The notes under the pieces were generated by a model. It was given only the letters and a program-made list of their open reading frames with translations, had not been told where the DNA came from and searched no databases. This document shows positions 1 through 11,246 of a DNA stretch of 64,000 bases, in pieces. The stretch comes from Ectocarpus siliculosus. Taxonomy: Eukaryota; Sar; Phaeophyceae; Ectocarpales; Ectocarpaceae. The translations under genes were made by a program, and so were the position numbers. The number at the start of each line of letters is the position of its first letter. Position 1 is the stretch's first letter. The DNA is taken from assembly GCA_000310025.1 (NCBI GenBank), contig FN649742.1, positions 5,690,638 through 5,754,637 on the forward strand, read 5' to 3'.

Positions 1-670
1 AAAAAAAGAAGAAATGGGCGCGCAATTCGCCAACACGACCAACGCGGCGCGCAACAAACACGACTCACGTCCTGTCGAGCGAGATAGACATGGATGCTGC
101 TGTTACATGACAAACTGCTTGAAACTTTGTGACAGACACCCCAAGTGTTCGTGAAGTGTTCCGAAAGACCTACCAGCCGCTGTTTCAGCAGAGAGTGTAC
201 ACGCGCCACCACACTCACGGGCTTGCTCCTTGCTCCAAGCAACTGCTGTGCTGCGGCTGCAGGCAAGTCACCGGCTCTGTGCTGCATAGGTTTAGTGAGA
301 GCCCCCAGCTCCCCACCAGTCCATCACCCGTACTACCGAACCGAATCAAGCTCCACGGGACCTGGATGCGCCAAGAACGAAGCCCACGGTGATGCAGCAC
401 ACGCGAGTTATCACTCAGAGGAAGTCCGGCAGAGGATGTGGTCGCGTGGTCGCCCCGGCGGCCGCTCAACGCCAAGAAATATCTCGGAGCGTTCCCTGTT
501 GGCAGCGTTTTATAGTCTATGCAACATACCCGCGGTTCATTTTCGCGCACGCTCAAAGCGGAGGTTTTCACCCTTCCCCAAAACACTCCAACACAAAACC
601 GCACGCTATGTGACTCTACATGTGAATTGTGGCCGAAGCGATCGAGGCAGCACGCCACCGGAACAAATAT
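1..670. other. No gene recognised
   Basis: Open frames exist on both strands (up to about 190 codons), but they overlap each other in different frames, show no family motif and lack convincing splice-bounded coding blocks. I see nothing here that can be supported as a gene; it is probably intergenic DNA leading into the repeat cluster that follows. Confidence 0.4.
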
Positions 671-835
671 TCTGTCTGGGAAATCGTAGACATATACCGG
701 TAGCTTTCTCTGACGCTATGAATTAATTGCTAATCTGTCTCTGACTCTTTTCTATGATAGAGATGCTAATCTGTCTCTGACTCTTTTCTATGATAGAGAT
801 GGATTCGTTGTGTCATATTTATTAAGGAAAATAAA
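671..835 (+). repeat. A-tailed dispersed repeat, copy a (5'-truncated)
   Basis: This copy begins inside the family consensus at TGTCTGGGAAATCGTAGACA and ends in GTCATATTTATTAAGG followed by an A-rich tail. It contains an exact tandem duplication of a 36-base internal block (729-764 and 765-800, beginning GCTAATCTGTCTCTGACTC). Related copies lie at 981-1272, 19214-19412, 36149-36352 and 47480-47646. The outer part of the consensus (CCTGTTACCCGCAGGGGAG) is missing, so this copy is 5'-truncated. Confidence 0.8.
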
Positions 836-980
836 AAAATATATAATATATTCGAAGTCGGCATCATTTTGTTCTATTTTTCATGTTTGGTTGTCTGGTT
901 TGTTTCGTTCTCGTTTTCTGGGCTCCACAGCACAGACAGCAGTCAGGAGGAGATGAAGACGGAGACAGACGAAGGCGCAG

Positions 981-1272
981 TTTTTTTTTTTTTTTTTCTT
1001 CTTAATATGACACCACGAAGCCATCTCCATCATAGAAAAGAGTCTGAGACAGATTAGCAATGGATTCATAGCGTCAGAAAAGTACCTGTATGTCTACGAT
1101 TTCTTATTTTTCTTCTTACTATGACACAATAAATCCATCTCTACATCTATCTACAGAAAAAAGTCTAAGATAGATTAGCAATGAATCCATGGCGTCAGCG
1201 AGGGGCTATTATTATGTGTCTACGATTTCCCAAACAGCACACAGCGACATCTCCCCTCCCTGTGGGTAACAG
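981..1272 (-). repeat. A-tailed dispersed repeat, copy b (nested double copy)
   Basis: On the minus strand this is the same family as copy a. The run of 17 T at 981-997 is its A-tail. A first partial copy (about 981-1106) stops at GTCTACGATTT and is followed directly by a second, diverged copy (about 1103-1272) that reaches the outer block GTGGGTAACAGG. Copies a and b face each other across about 145 bases, so the region could form a long imperfect hairpin. Confidence 0.75.
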
Positions 1273-2879
1273 GTGTTTGCCAGTTTTGTTCTGTGTTGTG
1301 TTCCCGAAACGCGCTGCAGAAGGGAAGTAATAATCATTATTATTCTTAGATCCTTGGGTGACCCAGCCAGACGTGATGATTCAACAGGCAATAAAAAGGT
1401 CTACATAGATAGTCTATATATATAATATGTACTCCTGCGTGTAGGGATGTACCAACAACAACAGCCGACTAATAAGTGCGGGTGGGTGAAAAACCGCACA
1501 CACACACACACAAAACATGGGGGGGAGTTAGGTGGTATTCAACCAGTCAGTCTGATGTCGCAGGTATTTTGGTTCTATTCTGCGTTCATGCAAACTAAAG
1601 CATTGAAAATAAATTGAAATGACGGCGTTTGTGTGAAGATCTGAAACAAAAACAACAGCAGCAGTAGACCCAAGACCAGATGAGACCCGATCGCAGATTC
1701 TCCATGTAAATCCAGGTAAATCCTGCAATTTCTTACCATCTGCCGTGAAGAAATAGACTAATAATTAATCCTGCCGATGATAGCTAGCTTTGGCTCAGAT
1801 ACAACGTTCTAGCCATCCATTCAGTGTTTATTGCAAATAATTTCCCTATCTATTGAGGAGGTGTTGTGTTAGCTTACTTCTGTCCGAAGGAGCAAGGGCC
1901 GGGGTTGTGTATGATGAAGCTCCTCCTTGATCGAGTACATCATACATCATACATCCTGTGACAACAAGCAGTCCGTCGGCAACATGTTGAAATTAGTGAG
2001 GTTGAGGGGCTTGAGGACCCAGCGTTTAATTCGGGTTCGCCTCCTCAGGTATGAAGACTAAAATGCACATGTCAACAGCAGCAGCACTCGATGACCTTCT
2101 TTTTTTTTCGTCCTATTTATGATGGCGACGACAGCAGTCCCCCCATTTTTCGTGGTGATCCGTGTACTACACTTTGCAGTGCATTTACTGCAGAGTGTAC
2201 TACACTTTTCAGTGTATCCATGCTGACACACAATTGTTCGGGTTGCCTGTGCAAGGAGCCTAGTGTATTTAGTGCGAACCGTGATCGACCTTGCGAGGCA
2301 AACGTCGGGCCACAAAAAAAATAGTACGGACGCCCACCGAACGACGGTAAGATGATGCACGGGGACCTTCGGAGCAGATAGATCTCGGCCTACACAAACA
2401 ACCGAACCAAACACCAGCACGTATTCGTATGCATATACGGGAGGTAAATTCCGTAGACGGCAATGGGCGAGCGTGATGGTGACGAAGAAACCCAGCGGTA
2501 TAAATAGCGAGCGCTTGATTGAGTGGGATGGTGTCGACGTTGATTCGAGTCGGCCAGATAACACTGGTCGTACGTTCGACGCATGCGTGCAAAAATACGC
2601 TACCGCCGTAGGGCGTAGTCAAGCGTACAAACACAACCCTGCCTAACAGCAGCACATACATGTGCTTGTGCTGGCGAAATCGCACCCAGAACCACGACAT
2701 GGTGGCCATGCGCAAAGTCCCGCCTTCACACGGACACAATACGATGTGTGGCACAAGACGTGCTCCAAAATCCATGGGACGGTCGTGCCCGCGACTTGTC
2801 AAACCTGGACACGGAATACACCAACCACCCACAGGACGTCCCCTACGACTATCACAACCCTGGTCCGTCCTCGACAAGC
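1273..2879. other. No gene recognised
   Basis: The tract holds a short (CA)n run near 1498-1512, AT-rich stretches around 1410-1430 and one copy of a dispersed repeat (2110-2222). Minus-strand open frames of up to 239 codons (2269-2988) overlap this stretch, but they have no recognisable motif and stay unassigned. Confidence 0.4.
2110..2222 (+). repeat. Dispersed repeat pair, member 1
   Basis: The sequence running from CGTCCTATTTATGATGGCGA through TTTTTCGTGGTGA to ACACTTTTCAGTGTA is repeated in diverged form, same orientation, at 24207-24292. Both members contain the palindromic-looking core ACACTTTTCAGTGTA or CACTTTTCAGTGTA. No flanking duplication or terminal repeat was clear, so the class of element is unknown. 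Confidence 0.55.
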
Positions 2880-3955
2880 CTACGCCGCTGTAACCCGTCG
2901 CCACAGCCTGCGTCTCACGGCTTGGTCTCCCTGGACATAGCCCTCCATCCACACCGCGCCCTTCTGGGCGACGGCAAAATTTTCCCACTCTTGGGCACCC
3001 AAGCTTGGGGCAAATTCGTCTCGTCGTCCACCGCCCGCCTCGCTCGTGCCGGTGTTCCCAGCGGATGCGGGCGTCTCCTCCCCTCTAGAGTACTCCCATC
3101 CTCCGAACGGGCACCACGGGAGGACCACCTTGGTCGACCGAAACGACGTTGTCCGTGAGCGTACACGAGACCGGGTTGTCGGGGAACAGAGCGACCGCAG
3201 CCGTTGGTGCCAGTCACCGGAAGCACGTCGGGGAAGGGGTATTGGGAGACGGCGGTTTCCAAGCGGGCGATGCCGAAACACGTGTCGGTCTCAAATAGGA
3301 GTGCTGCCTTGGCTCGGCTTGAACATAATAAAGAACCAACCGCAAAACAAAATGGCAAAAATCGCGCTAGACGAACCAGACTCTACAGCCCCTCTCACAG
3401 GATATGGACATATGAGAAAAACGGAGTTCGTTTGGGCAACCTGCGCAGAAAGCACCTATTTCACCATTTAATGTTCTCTGGGAGGGAGGGGGGGAGGGAT
3501 GGGGAGAGTGAGACGGAGATAAATAGATATGTATATATAGAGAGACGCTAGCAGCAAAACGAGTACAGACAATACACAATCGTCAACGATGTCCCTTGTC
3601 CAGCCAAGTCGATATACTTCCTGTCTTTCGATGATCCCAACCCAACGACCTTCATATCAGTGCTGCCTTGGCAATCGAGTCTTTCGTTCTACCACAAAAA
3701 CACCTATGCATATACACCAGCGACACGTAGGGGGACACAACTCGGGAGTATAGTATTGAGCCGTACCTCCGTATCTTCTCCCACACCGGGTGCCACGTCC
3801 GCAAAATTGTCGCTCAAAACGCTTCCGTCCAGCGTGCTCCCTGCGACAAACGCGTCATGGCGCAGAGTATGACGAAATGTTTGGCTCTTGCCAGGAGAAG
3901 CGCCGTGGATCTTGCGCCGTTTGTTGTGTCGAGTAAAATAGTTGTGATCGGTCAT
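2880..3955 (-). other. Exon-like minus-strand segments, gene unresolved
   Basis: Two stretches look more coding-like than their surroundings but could not be joined. One is about 3905-3735 on the minus strand, following an acceptor-like CGCAAG, and reads KIHGASPGKSQTFRHTLRHD and then an acidic DNFADVAPGVGEDTEV block. The other is about 3300-2880, with an open frame ending at 2880 in RRLWRRVTAA. They could be downstream exons of the minus-strand gene at 5439-8342, a separate gene, or decayed coding sequence. Neither matched a family I recognise. In the 3.3-2.9 kb stretch plausible peptide seems to move between frames, which suggests either an unseen intron or decay. Confidence 0.3.
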
Positions 3956-5438
3956 GATGTATCATACATACATACATGGTGTCCGACGCCGGAGGGCGCC
4001 TGTGCAGCCGGCCAGTCTGCCTGCCTTCCACAAGTATCGCATGGTCTATCTATGCGGGTCCTGTATCGACCATTGCCTAGGGTGCACGCATCGTTTCGTG
4101 GGCTTCAAAGCTCCTCCGAAACACAACACAGACTTGCCGAACAAACCACTGCTTACGAAGAGCATCATTAAGCGGGGGGTCACGGCCACCGATAGACACA
4201 CCACTGAAGGTCTACCGCATCGTACAATCGCACGCGTGCAGTGCCGTGCTTACATTTTCCGGCCCTCTTTTTGCCCGCTGTGCTCCATCCGGCCACACGC
4301 GTCCACCGCTCATACTCGTACAATCTGGCAGACACATCAGTTGGCCCAGTGTTTAATAGGTTCGAGCATGGAGCTTTAGCGTAAGCCCTCTGGTTTCGAT
4401 TGCTTTTTGCAGGGCGTATCAATTTACCCTTTAGTAGGAACCGCACCATAAATTTCTACGTTGCACCCAACGACAACATTGACCTTGTGCTTGCTATCTC
4501 ACAGTACATCAAGTTGATGTCCCGGCATCATCACGGGTTTGATTTTGCGTCGTCGTTGACAGCTCCACGCAACGGCAATGAAGTGTCGCCTTTACAAAGC
4601 CGCTACTCATCTCGCAAAGTTGCAACAAAGCATTCACTAAAATGTACCCGCGTGGTGAGGAACGCCACCGCCTCACGTGACTAACGATAAGTCTCAAGAG
4701 GCACGCAAAAGAGGCACGCCAATGCACGCAAACCGTCTTTTCGTATTGCTAGACGATAAGGAATGACCTAAGTCATTGATGAGCCAGTTAGCGGGGTCGA
4801 CGCTAAGCGTAGAAATTGTGCACAGATGAGACACAAAGCCCGTTCGCTCGCGTCTTCCGTCGGGCGACAAGACTACCTTACGCATTTCCATTGGTTAGCC
4901 GGTCTGTGTGGCCGATGCTTAACAAAGAAACCCACATACGCTCACACATACACAAAGAGAGAGAGACACACCTATCCTCTCGCGTATCGATGGTCTCGTT
5001 CACTCTGCGACATCTCAGACCCAGCATCACCGAGCACCTGGTACGTCTAATAAGACATTGCACATAGCACGTTGCACATTGCACCCCACCGCACAACACA
5101 CCACCCCGTACCATACCGCGGGCAGGGCAGACAAGGCACAGGGGAAGATCAGGAATGATGTACATCCTCTCAAGACGACAAGGCGCAAACTGTCTTTGTC
5201 GCAACTATTTTCGTTGATGCAGGTGGCGCACAAGCGATGTAACATCAACAAAAGAGTGGACAGAAAATCATCAAATAGTGGCGAGATATTCCCATTGTCG
5301 AGTACGGCCGGCCGACCTTGCGTGGTTCGGCAACACTATTGTTACAAAAATTACAAAAGCGTTACACCGGCCTTACCCGCCAATCAACTCGTACGTTGCG
5401 GGTTAGGGTTTATACTGTACCGTTCATTGTTCATCGTC

Positions 5439-8342
5439 TCATTTCCCCCACCTTTTCCCCTTGGGCTCTCTCATGGGTACGGCCACTCGTCTAGCGTTTC
5501 CCTTCATCGTTCCGGGCGTGTAAGTGCCATCAACAAGAGAGAAAAGCCCAAGCAAGTCCACGAAGCCCTCCGCGATCGTCACGTCCCCATGGCGACTCCC
5601 AGAGGAGACAGATGCAAGGCTTGCCTCCGAAGCACCCCGGCGCAATGGCAGCGGCGGCTGCAGCGGTTGCGGGGCCGGTGGCGGTCGGAGCGGTCGGTAC
5701 AAAAGCTGTAGCGACAAGAAGGCCTTGGAGCCGGCAACGTCCGTCACGAAGAACGTGAACGTCTCACGCCCTCCCTTGGAGGCCACGCAGATGTTATTGC
5801 AGGGCGTCATGTTCAAACGGAAGACAGACGGGTGGGCGAAGGGACCGACACGTGTCATGTCGTGGTATGCTACCTTCCTAGAGAAGGTGACGCAAGTTCG
5901 AGAGTCTTCAACATCTGGAGGGCGTGAGCGCCTCAAGTTACGGTAAAATTCATCGCGTCTGAAGGTATGGGCGGGACTCCTCTTGTCTTAATGTCTTAAT
6001 AATAATTGATAACGTCTCCAAACGAACTTGAACTCTTTTTCCCCGTCTTCGATTGGGACTACACGTTGTTCTGTAACCGCGGTAGAGTCGGTTTCACGAG
6101 GTGGAGCGTTGACGTCGGCCGAAAACGACTTTCACGCAGAGGTGGCAACCACGAAACCAACGCCAAACAACTACAACTATTATCGGTGTGTCACCAAGCT
6201 GCGGTCAGCATCTTGGTACACACTCACCAACGTTTCAAGTACGATGCAACCAAAAACGTTGAATACTATGAACGGCAAACAAATCGCGTCCATGACTCGC
6301 TCACCCAGCTTGGGTTGACGGGTCTGGTGGCTAACGAAGTCTGATTGACCTGCTCCCCGACCCCTTCTTGCACGGGAGTTATGCGGAGGATCGCGTACGT
6401 TCCAGCCAAGTCGGCCATGTTTACTGAAAAAGGAGCGACAAATTCCAGACGAAGAGGGGTTTCGAACACGATGGTACGGAGCGTGAGGGTACGTGTGAGA
6501 TACGTGGTCACCATGTACGGCGTGGGTTGCCGATGCGGCAGGCAGGAAAGGTCGTTTCCAAGTTCAACAGTCGAACCATTTCTCAACGAAAGTCGATTGC
6601 CTCGCACTCTCTCTAAGGTATTTGGCTGGTAGAAGACCATGTCGAAAGACTCGCATGAAACCCAAACAACGCTGAAATCGGACGATAGACTTGTCTCGTC
6701 ACCTCTTTCGCCCAAGGGTAAATTTCTGGCCGACTCCACCTCCACTTCGATCAACTAGGCAAGTACGTGCAGAAGCAGTACCACAGGCACCACCGGCAGC
6801 CCCATGCCGTTCGATAAACGATAGGCAAGAGGGAAGAAGGCGCAGGACCAGACAGAACAGGACGAAACAAAAAGGCAATATGGGCATGAGGATAGGTCTC
6901 GTTCGGGTCAAAGTTCGGCCGACGGCGAGGGGGGACAACTGTGTGACGTCGGCGAACTTGGACCAATACAAAGGTGGATCACTTTGCTCTGTGGCAGAGG
7001 TCGGCGCTGCTGCGCTGAAGCTCTGCGGAGACGCCGCAGCGCCACCTCCTCTGAGGGGCTACGGGTGGTTGAAAGGCACGGAAACATGCAACACAGAAGA
7101 GATGGGCCTCCGCATACCCATAACTCAGAGGAAACCACACGCGAGCTGTTTCGTACTACTGTACGCGGTACATGCCGCACCTTAACGTCCGTGGGGAAAT
7201 TCGTCGGCGACGGGGGCTGCTCGGTAAGCAGCGGAGTGCTAAGGCTTAGCTGCGCCCGAGACTCCCTCTTTACGCTGTTGGCCAAGCCGCCGTCGAGCAA
7301 GTCTGCCGGCCGTCGCTTGCCACGCCTGGGTCGAACACACGGAAACAACAAATGGTCAACAGGGCCAAGGCGTGAGGCCGTTCCGTGAGTGTCGGTGTTG
7401 AGCCGGTTGACACGATTCGCGCTATCCTGCGAGTACTATACGTACAACAAGGTGCAGCCAAAACGTATGGTTCGTGCCGCCAATGTCTCTCATCACGTTT
7501 CGCTCTACTCGACCGTACGCCATGCACCCACCAACACCTCTATTGGAAAGGGGTGCTGCAGTAGCGCACTCCCCCCCAACCCTTCTCGCGAATGGAATTC
7601 TCACCGTGTACGCGTACCAATGTACTTCAGCGGGGCGCCGAGCGCACCTCTACGCAACATATCTGTTTCGTAGCGCCATGCAACATCTTCGACAACACCT
7701 ATGCAAGACGCCTCCACAGGACACCATCGGTTGCAGAGGAGGCTACTGCCAAACTACCAACGGCAGGATAATTTACTTTCAGGTTACATGTCTACTTCGA
7801 GGAGAGTTCTCTCTTGGGTGATTTTCTGGCGTAAAACTCCCAGGGGAAAGTCACCTCTTTCCAAGAGTATAGAGTGGGTGGGTCAAACCTAAGCACTTCG
7901 ACTACTGCTATACCCGTACACAGCAAGCAAATACACATCTACACACGGGAACAGTCGCAGTTCGTTTCGAGGCCACTTGCTCGGACCGCGTGAGTCGCAA
8001 CAAAACAGGTTCGGCAGAGGATGTGGTGATGAAAAATATGGGGGGGGCATGGTACTCGGCAGACAACCTTTTGAAGTCCATGTCTATCCTTTGGGGAAGA
8101 GATCTAGCTGTGATTGAACCTGCAGAGATTCTTCTAAGCCGTTTAAAGACAATGAAACCACAGCTCGCCTGTGCACGAGTGCATGTGTCGTAAACTGATC
8201 CTTCCTGTAGAGAAACATGTTTATCCTCATCTCAGTAGACTGGTACTAGTTGGTGGAAGGTGGATTCGAAATCGAGGGAGAGCACAGCAGCGGGGGTGTT
8301 GTTGGGGTGCTGTTCCTCCGTGGTGTTGACGGCGACGTTGAC
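5439..8342 (-). CDS. Unidentified multi-exon protein
   Basis: A chain of minus-strand exons joins with consistent phases: 7888-7796 (FDPPTLYSWKEVTFPWEF), 7325-7181, 6754-6305, 6128-6028, and 5958 down to a stop at 5439. Acceptors such as GTTCGACCCAG and ACCTTCAG and donors such as AAG/GTGCGG and TGG/GTGAGC bound them. A further likely exon, 8342-8247 (VNVAVNTTEEQHPNNTPAAV), is in phase 0 and needs one more unseen exon before 7888. The 150-residue exon 6754-6305 begins LIEVEVESARNLPLGERGD, which loosely resembles the start of a C2 domain, and then continues as beta-strand-like sequence. The last exon contains RETFTFFVTDVAGSKAFLSL followed by a proline-rich tail. I do not recognise the family. 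The terminal stop is uncertain, because the last exon could splice out earlier and continue downstream. Confidence 0.5.
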
Positions 8343-8405
8343 CTAGGTGCACGTGTGTGTTCGTCCCAGCAGCTAACCCGCGATAGCACCCAATGCAACA
8401 AGAGC

Positions 8406-9026
8406 TCATGGTGCTGCCCGCCCGTACCGTTCCAGCAGCAATGAAGGTGCATGCAACACAAACCTGGACCAGTTGAAGCACGGGAAGCAGCTGTAGAGCA
8501 TGGAGGGACAGATGTCGCTGTCCTCCTCTGCGTCAGAACACTCGCTTCCCGTGTCGTATGGCCTTGGCAAGAACCCCCCTCGATCAGCACCAGCGGCCAC
8601 CATCCCCCCGCTTAGGGTGCCCAGCCCATCTTCCGCCCCTGCTCCACCAACGATGTTGTTACCCCTAGCCCTACCTGGAGCTCTCTCCAAGAACGCCAAA
8701 GCCGAGGTGCGGGGCAAGTAAGGGGTGTACGACTGCGACCATCCCGTTGTACGGTTGGATTTTGTGCCCTGGGGCGGCACGAATCCGACCGGCCAAGGGT
8801 TAGTTGTCGCTGCTGCCACGGTGGGGCTATCTGTCGATCTATCGGATCGCTCGAGAAAGCTCAGAGCGTTGCTCGAGCGTCCGCGACTGGAACCAACGAC
8901 GCTGCCCCACAGCCGCCGATGCCACACTTCATCGCTCCTGCTGCTTGTGCTGCTGCTGCTGCTTGCTGCCATCCGATCGAAGCGACTAGCGCTCCACAAC
9001 CTGTTGTAATGTTCCGTGTGGGCCAT
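8406..9026 (-). CDS. Possible first exon of the unidentified minus-strand gene
   Basis: An open frame with an ATG at 9026 starts MAHTEHYNRLWSASRFDRMA, runs through a serine-rich stretch, and carries an acidic segment (TGSECSDAEEDSDICPS) near 8530-8500. It lies directly upstream of the coding block at 8342 on the same strand, so it may be the 5' exon of the same gene. Serine-rich, low-complexity composition also fits non-coding GC-rich DNA, and the donor site joining it to the next exon was not resolved. Confidence 0.3.
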   Translation of the reverse strand: MAHTEHYNRLWSASRFDRMAASSSSSTSSRSDEVWHRRLWGSVVGSSRGRSSNALSFLERSDRSTDSPTVAAATTNPWPVGFVPPQGTKSNRTTGWSQSYTPYLPRTSALAFLERAPGRARGNNIVGGAGAEDGLGTLSGGMVAAGADRGGFLPRPYDTGSECSDAEEDSDICPSMLYSCFPCFNWSRFVLHAPSLLLERYGRAAP

Positions 9027-9071
9027 GCAGTTACAAGCTGCATCGTGTCGACCTGCTCTTCGTTGTAACAT

Positions 9072-11246
9072 ACTTTACATGCATACCATTCTTCAACTCC
9101 ATCGTTATCACAGTTGACTGAGTACCAAATGTCCTACAATACTGTACTGCTGTAGTTCAGAGCACTCTCTCAAACACCTGCGCGGTGGTGGGATGGTGAG
9201 GTGGCTTGTTTAAATTATGCTGTGCCTCCCGATGGTGCTGCAGTGCTCGTACCGTTGGCTTTACAATCCAAAGCACCCAAAGAAGCGAGAAAAAACACGA
9301 AAGCGTTAAAAGTGCTAATTCGCACAGGCGTACGCATGAACTTTTATGAGCCCAATCCCGTCACAATCACAACGGAGAGGGCTCTGACGATGAACGATCA
9401 GCTATCTTGAACTTTCCACAAGACTTTCCCAATACTGTAGCAACCTCTCCCACAGCAGTGACGGCGTTCCCGTTGTTGAGATCCGTTGTGGGGAAATTCT
9501 AATTGTTTCGCGCCCTCACGCGATTGCTGAAGCCGTACGAACCCAGCAATAACGCCACCAGGTCAGTCAGAGACAGTAACACACAAAATTTTAAATTAGC
9601 TATTGAGTTAAAACTTTTTCGTGTGCGCTGCGTTCGAAGTCCTATGCACTCTTCTTGAGGGCCTGTTTTAACGTAAAAAAATTGCACCTAAATTGAGGCC
9701 CCGCAAAAAATAAATTTCGGGGGGGTGCCGGGGGCCAAAGACGCTGATTGGTCAACAGGAAAAAGTACGGTGAGGCTTTCTCTGCCCGGAAAAGCGGGAC
9801 TTCGATATTGGGTGCAGCGAAAAACAATTGCAAGTTGAAATGTTTTTTGCTGAATCGAAGTCAGTTGCACTGCGCCTTGTGCACCCCCCGTGATGAGCTG
9901 AAGTCGTGTTGGCGTTACCCCGGGACTGCATGTGGCACACTGGCCGTGTGGCACCCACACGCATCGCCCACTGCCCGCTGCTGGGAAATAGCTGGATTGC
10001 AATGAATCTGTGAGCGTGCCAACTTTTCGCGCTGGTTGGGTTGCTGTGGAAGTTGCTTTCCAATATGCGCGATGTCAAAAGTAACTGTAGTAGCACCGGC
10101 ACACCGGCGCAAATCTCAGTCCACGAGTCAAACTCTGAAAAACGTTGGTGTTCGTGCCTTTCGTAGTATTGCCGGTGTGCAGGTCTGGACATACCGGCAC
10201 CACGACAACCACCCCACGTAGGTATGCATGCCATTTTTTCAGTCGGGACAGCAGCAGTGCTGCATGGGAGACTACAGGAGTGTCGCTGCACTCTTGATAC
10301 GAACATGCCGTTACCCCTGTAGATACCGATCGGGGCCTGGGAAAGAATAGGCTAGCCCCGATGGTTGAACAGTAGCCTCGAAGCCTTACGTAAGGACGAG
10401 TCGGCATCCTTCGCTACAGCAGCATCTGTCTTTGTCTCCGACTGCGGTGCGCCTCTCGGTCTCTCCCCCCACTGCTCTGCGGCACGCACACGCAGGTTGT
10501 TCCCCGCAGGTTGTTCCCCGGACAAATTTCCAGACTACTTTCGTGCTACTGCAAGGCCCACCAGAATTCTTCTGCAAACACCTATATTGTCACAGTGCAC
10601 AACGTTATCTCTTGGTCTACAGCAGTACACAGGGTGCACCGATAGAAGCTGCTGTCTGGGCCTGCGCGCTGCCGTGGGCGAAGCAGCTTCTATCGGTTAG
10701 CAGCTACATGTACGTTCATACTGCTGACTGTTCATGGTCAACGTAAGTGTCCAGCCCACACGTTGTTCAAGCTACAATCGTTTCACTCACCAAGCTCCTT
10801 GCTCTATCTCTTCCTGTCCGCTAGTGCGGTAGCTGAGCGCCGCCCTCTTGCGTACATCAACTTGTGTACATCAGCCGGTTTACATGTAACAACCAACAAC
10901 CCCAACGCTCAAGCTTTCAAGGGGCTCCGCAGAATCCACGGGACTGGCAGCTTCATCGTTTATTGGTCAGCTCGTCAACATTGTTCTCAACATCAACCGT
11001 CAACGATCGGTCCATGTCTGTCATGGCGACAATCACGTTCCACCCTCCTCCTTCCTCCCCCCGCCGTGGCGCGTCGCACCTCTTTCTCTCCCTCTTCAAT
11101 TCTCCCCATCAACCACTTCCCAAAGACTATCTCGTCGTTGTGTGTAGCACGGAGCGCACGCAGAACAGGTGCCTACTGCCGGCGCTATTCAAGACCGCCA
11201 ACGGCAAGCTGTACGTACACCAGTAAACCAGCAGCGGGGTATACAC
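9072..11246. other. Intergenic, between divergent genes
   Basis: No family-like coding sequence was found. The stretch includes a duplicated GGTTGTTCCCCG unit (about 10496-10519) and a perfect 16-base inverted repeat (10638-10697). It should contain the promoters of the minus-strand gene to its left and the thiamine gene to its right. Confidence 0.45.
10638..10697. repeat. Perfect 16-bp inverted repeat (hairpin)
   Basis: ACCGATAGAAGCTGCT at 10638-10653 is matched exactly by its reverse complement at 10682-10697, with a 28-base GC-rich loop. It lies about 550 bases upstream of the thiamine phosphate synthase start. It may be the footprint of a foldback element or an RNA hairpin; no terminator or riboswitch motif accompanies it. 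Confidence 0.7.

Noticed and set aside
10700-11246. TPP riboswitch upstream of the thiamine gene
   Set aside because: I looked for the conserved CTGAGA and ACCTGA-type core with pairing arms and did not find a convincing arrangement here or in the intron or 3' flank.
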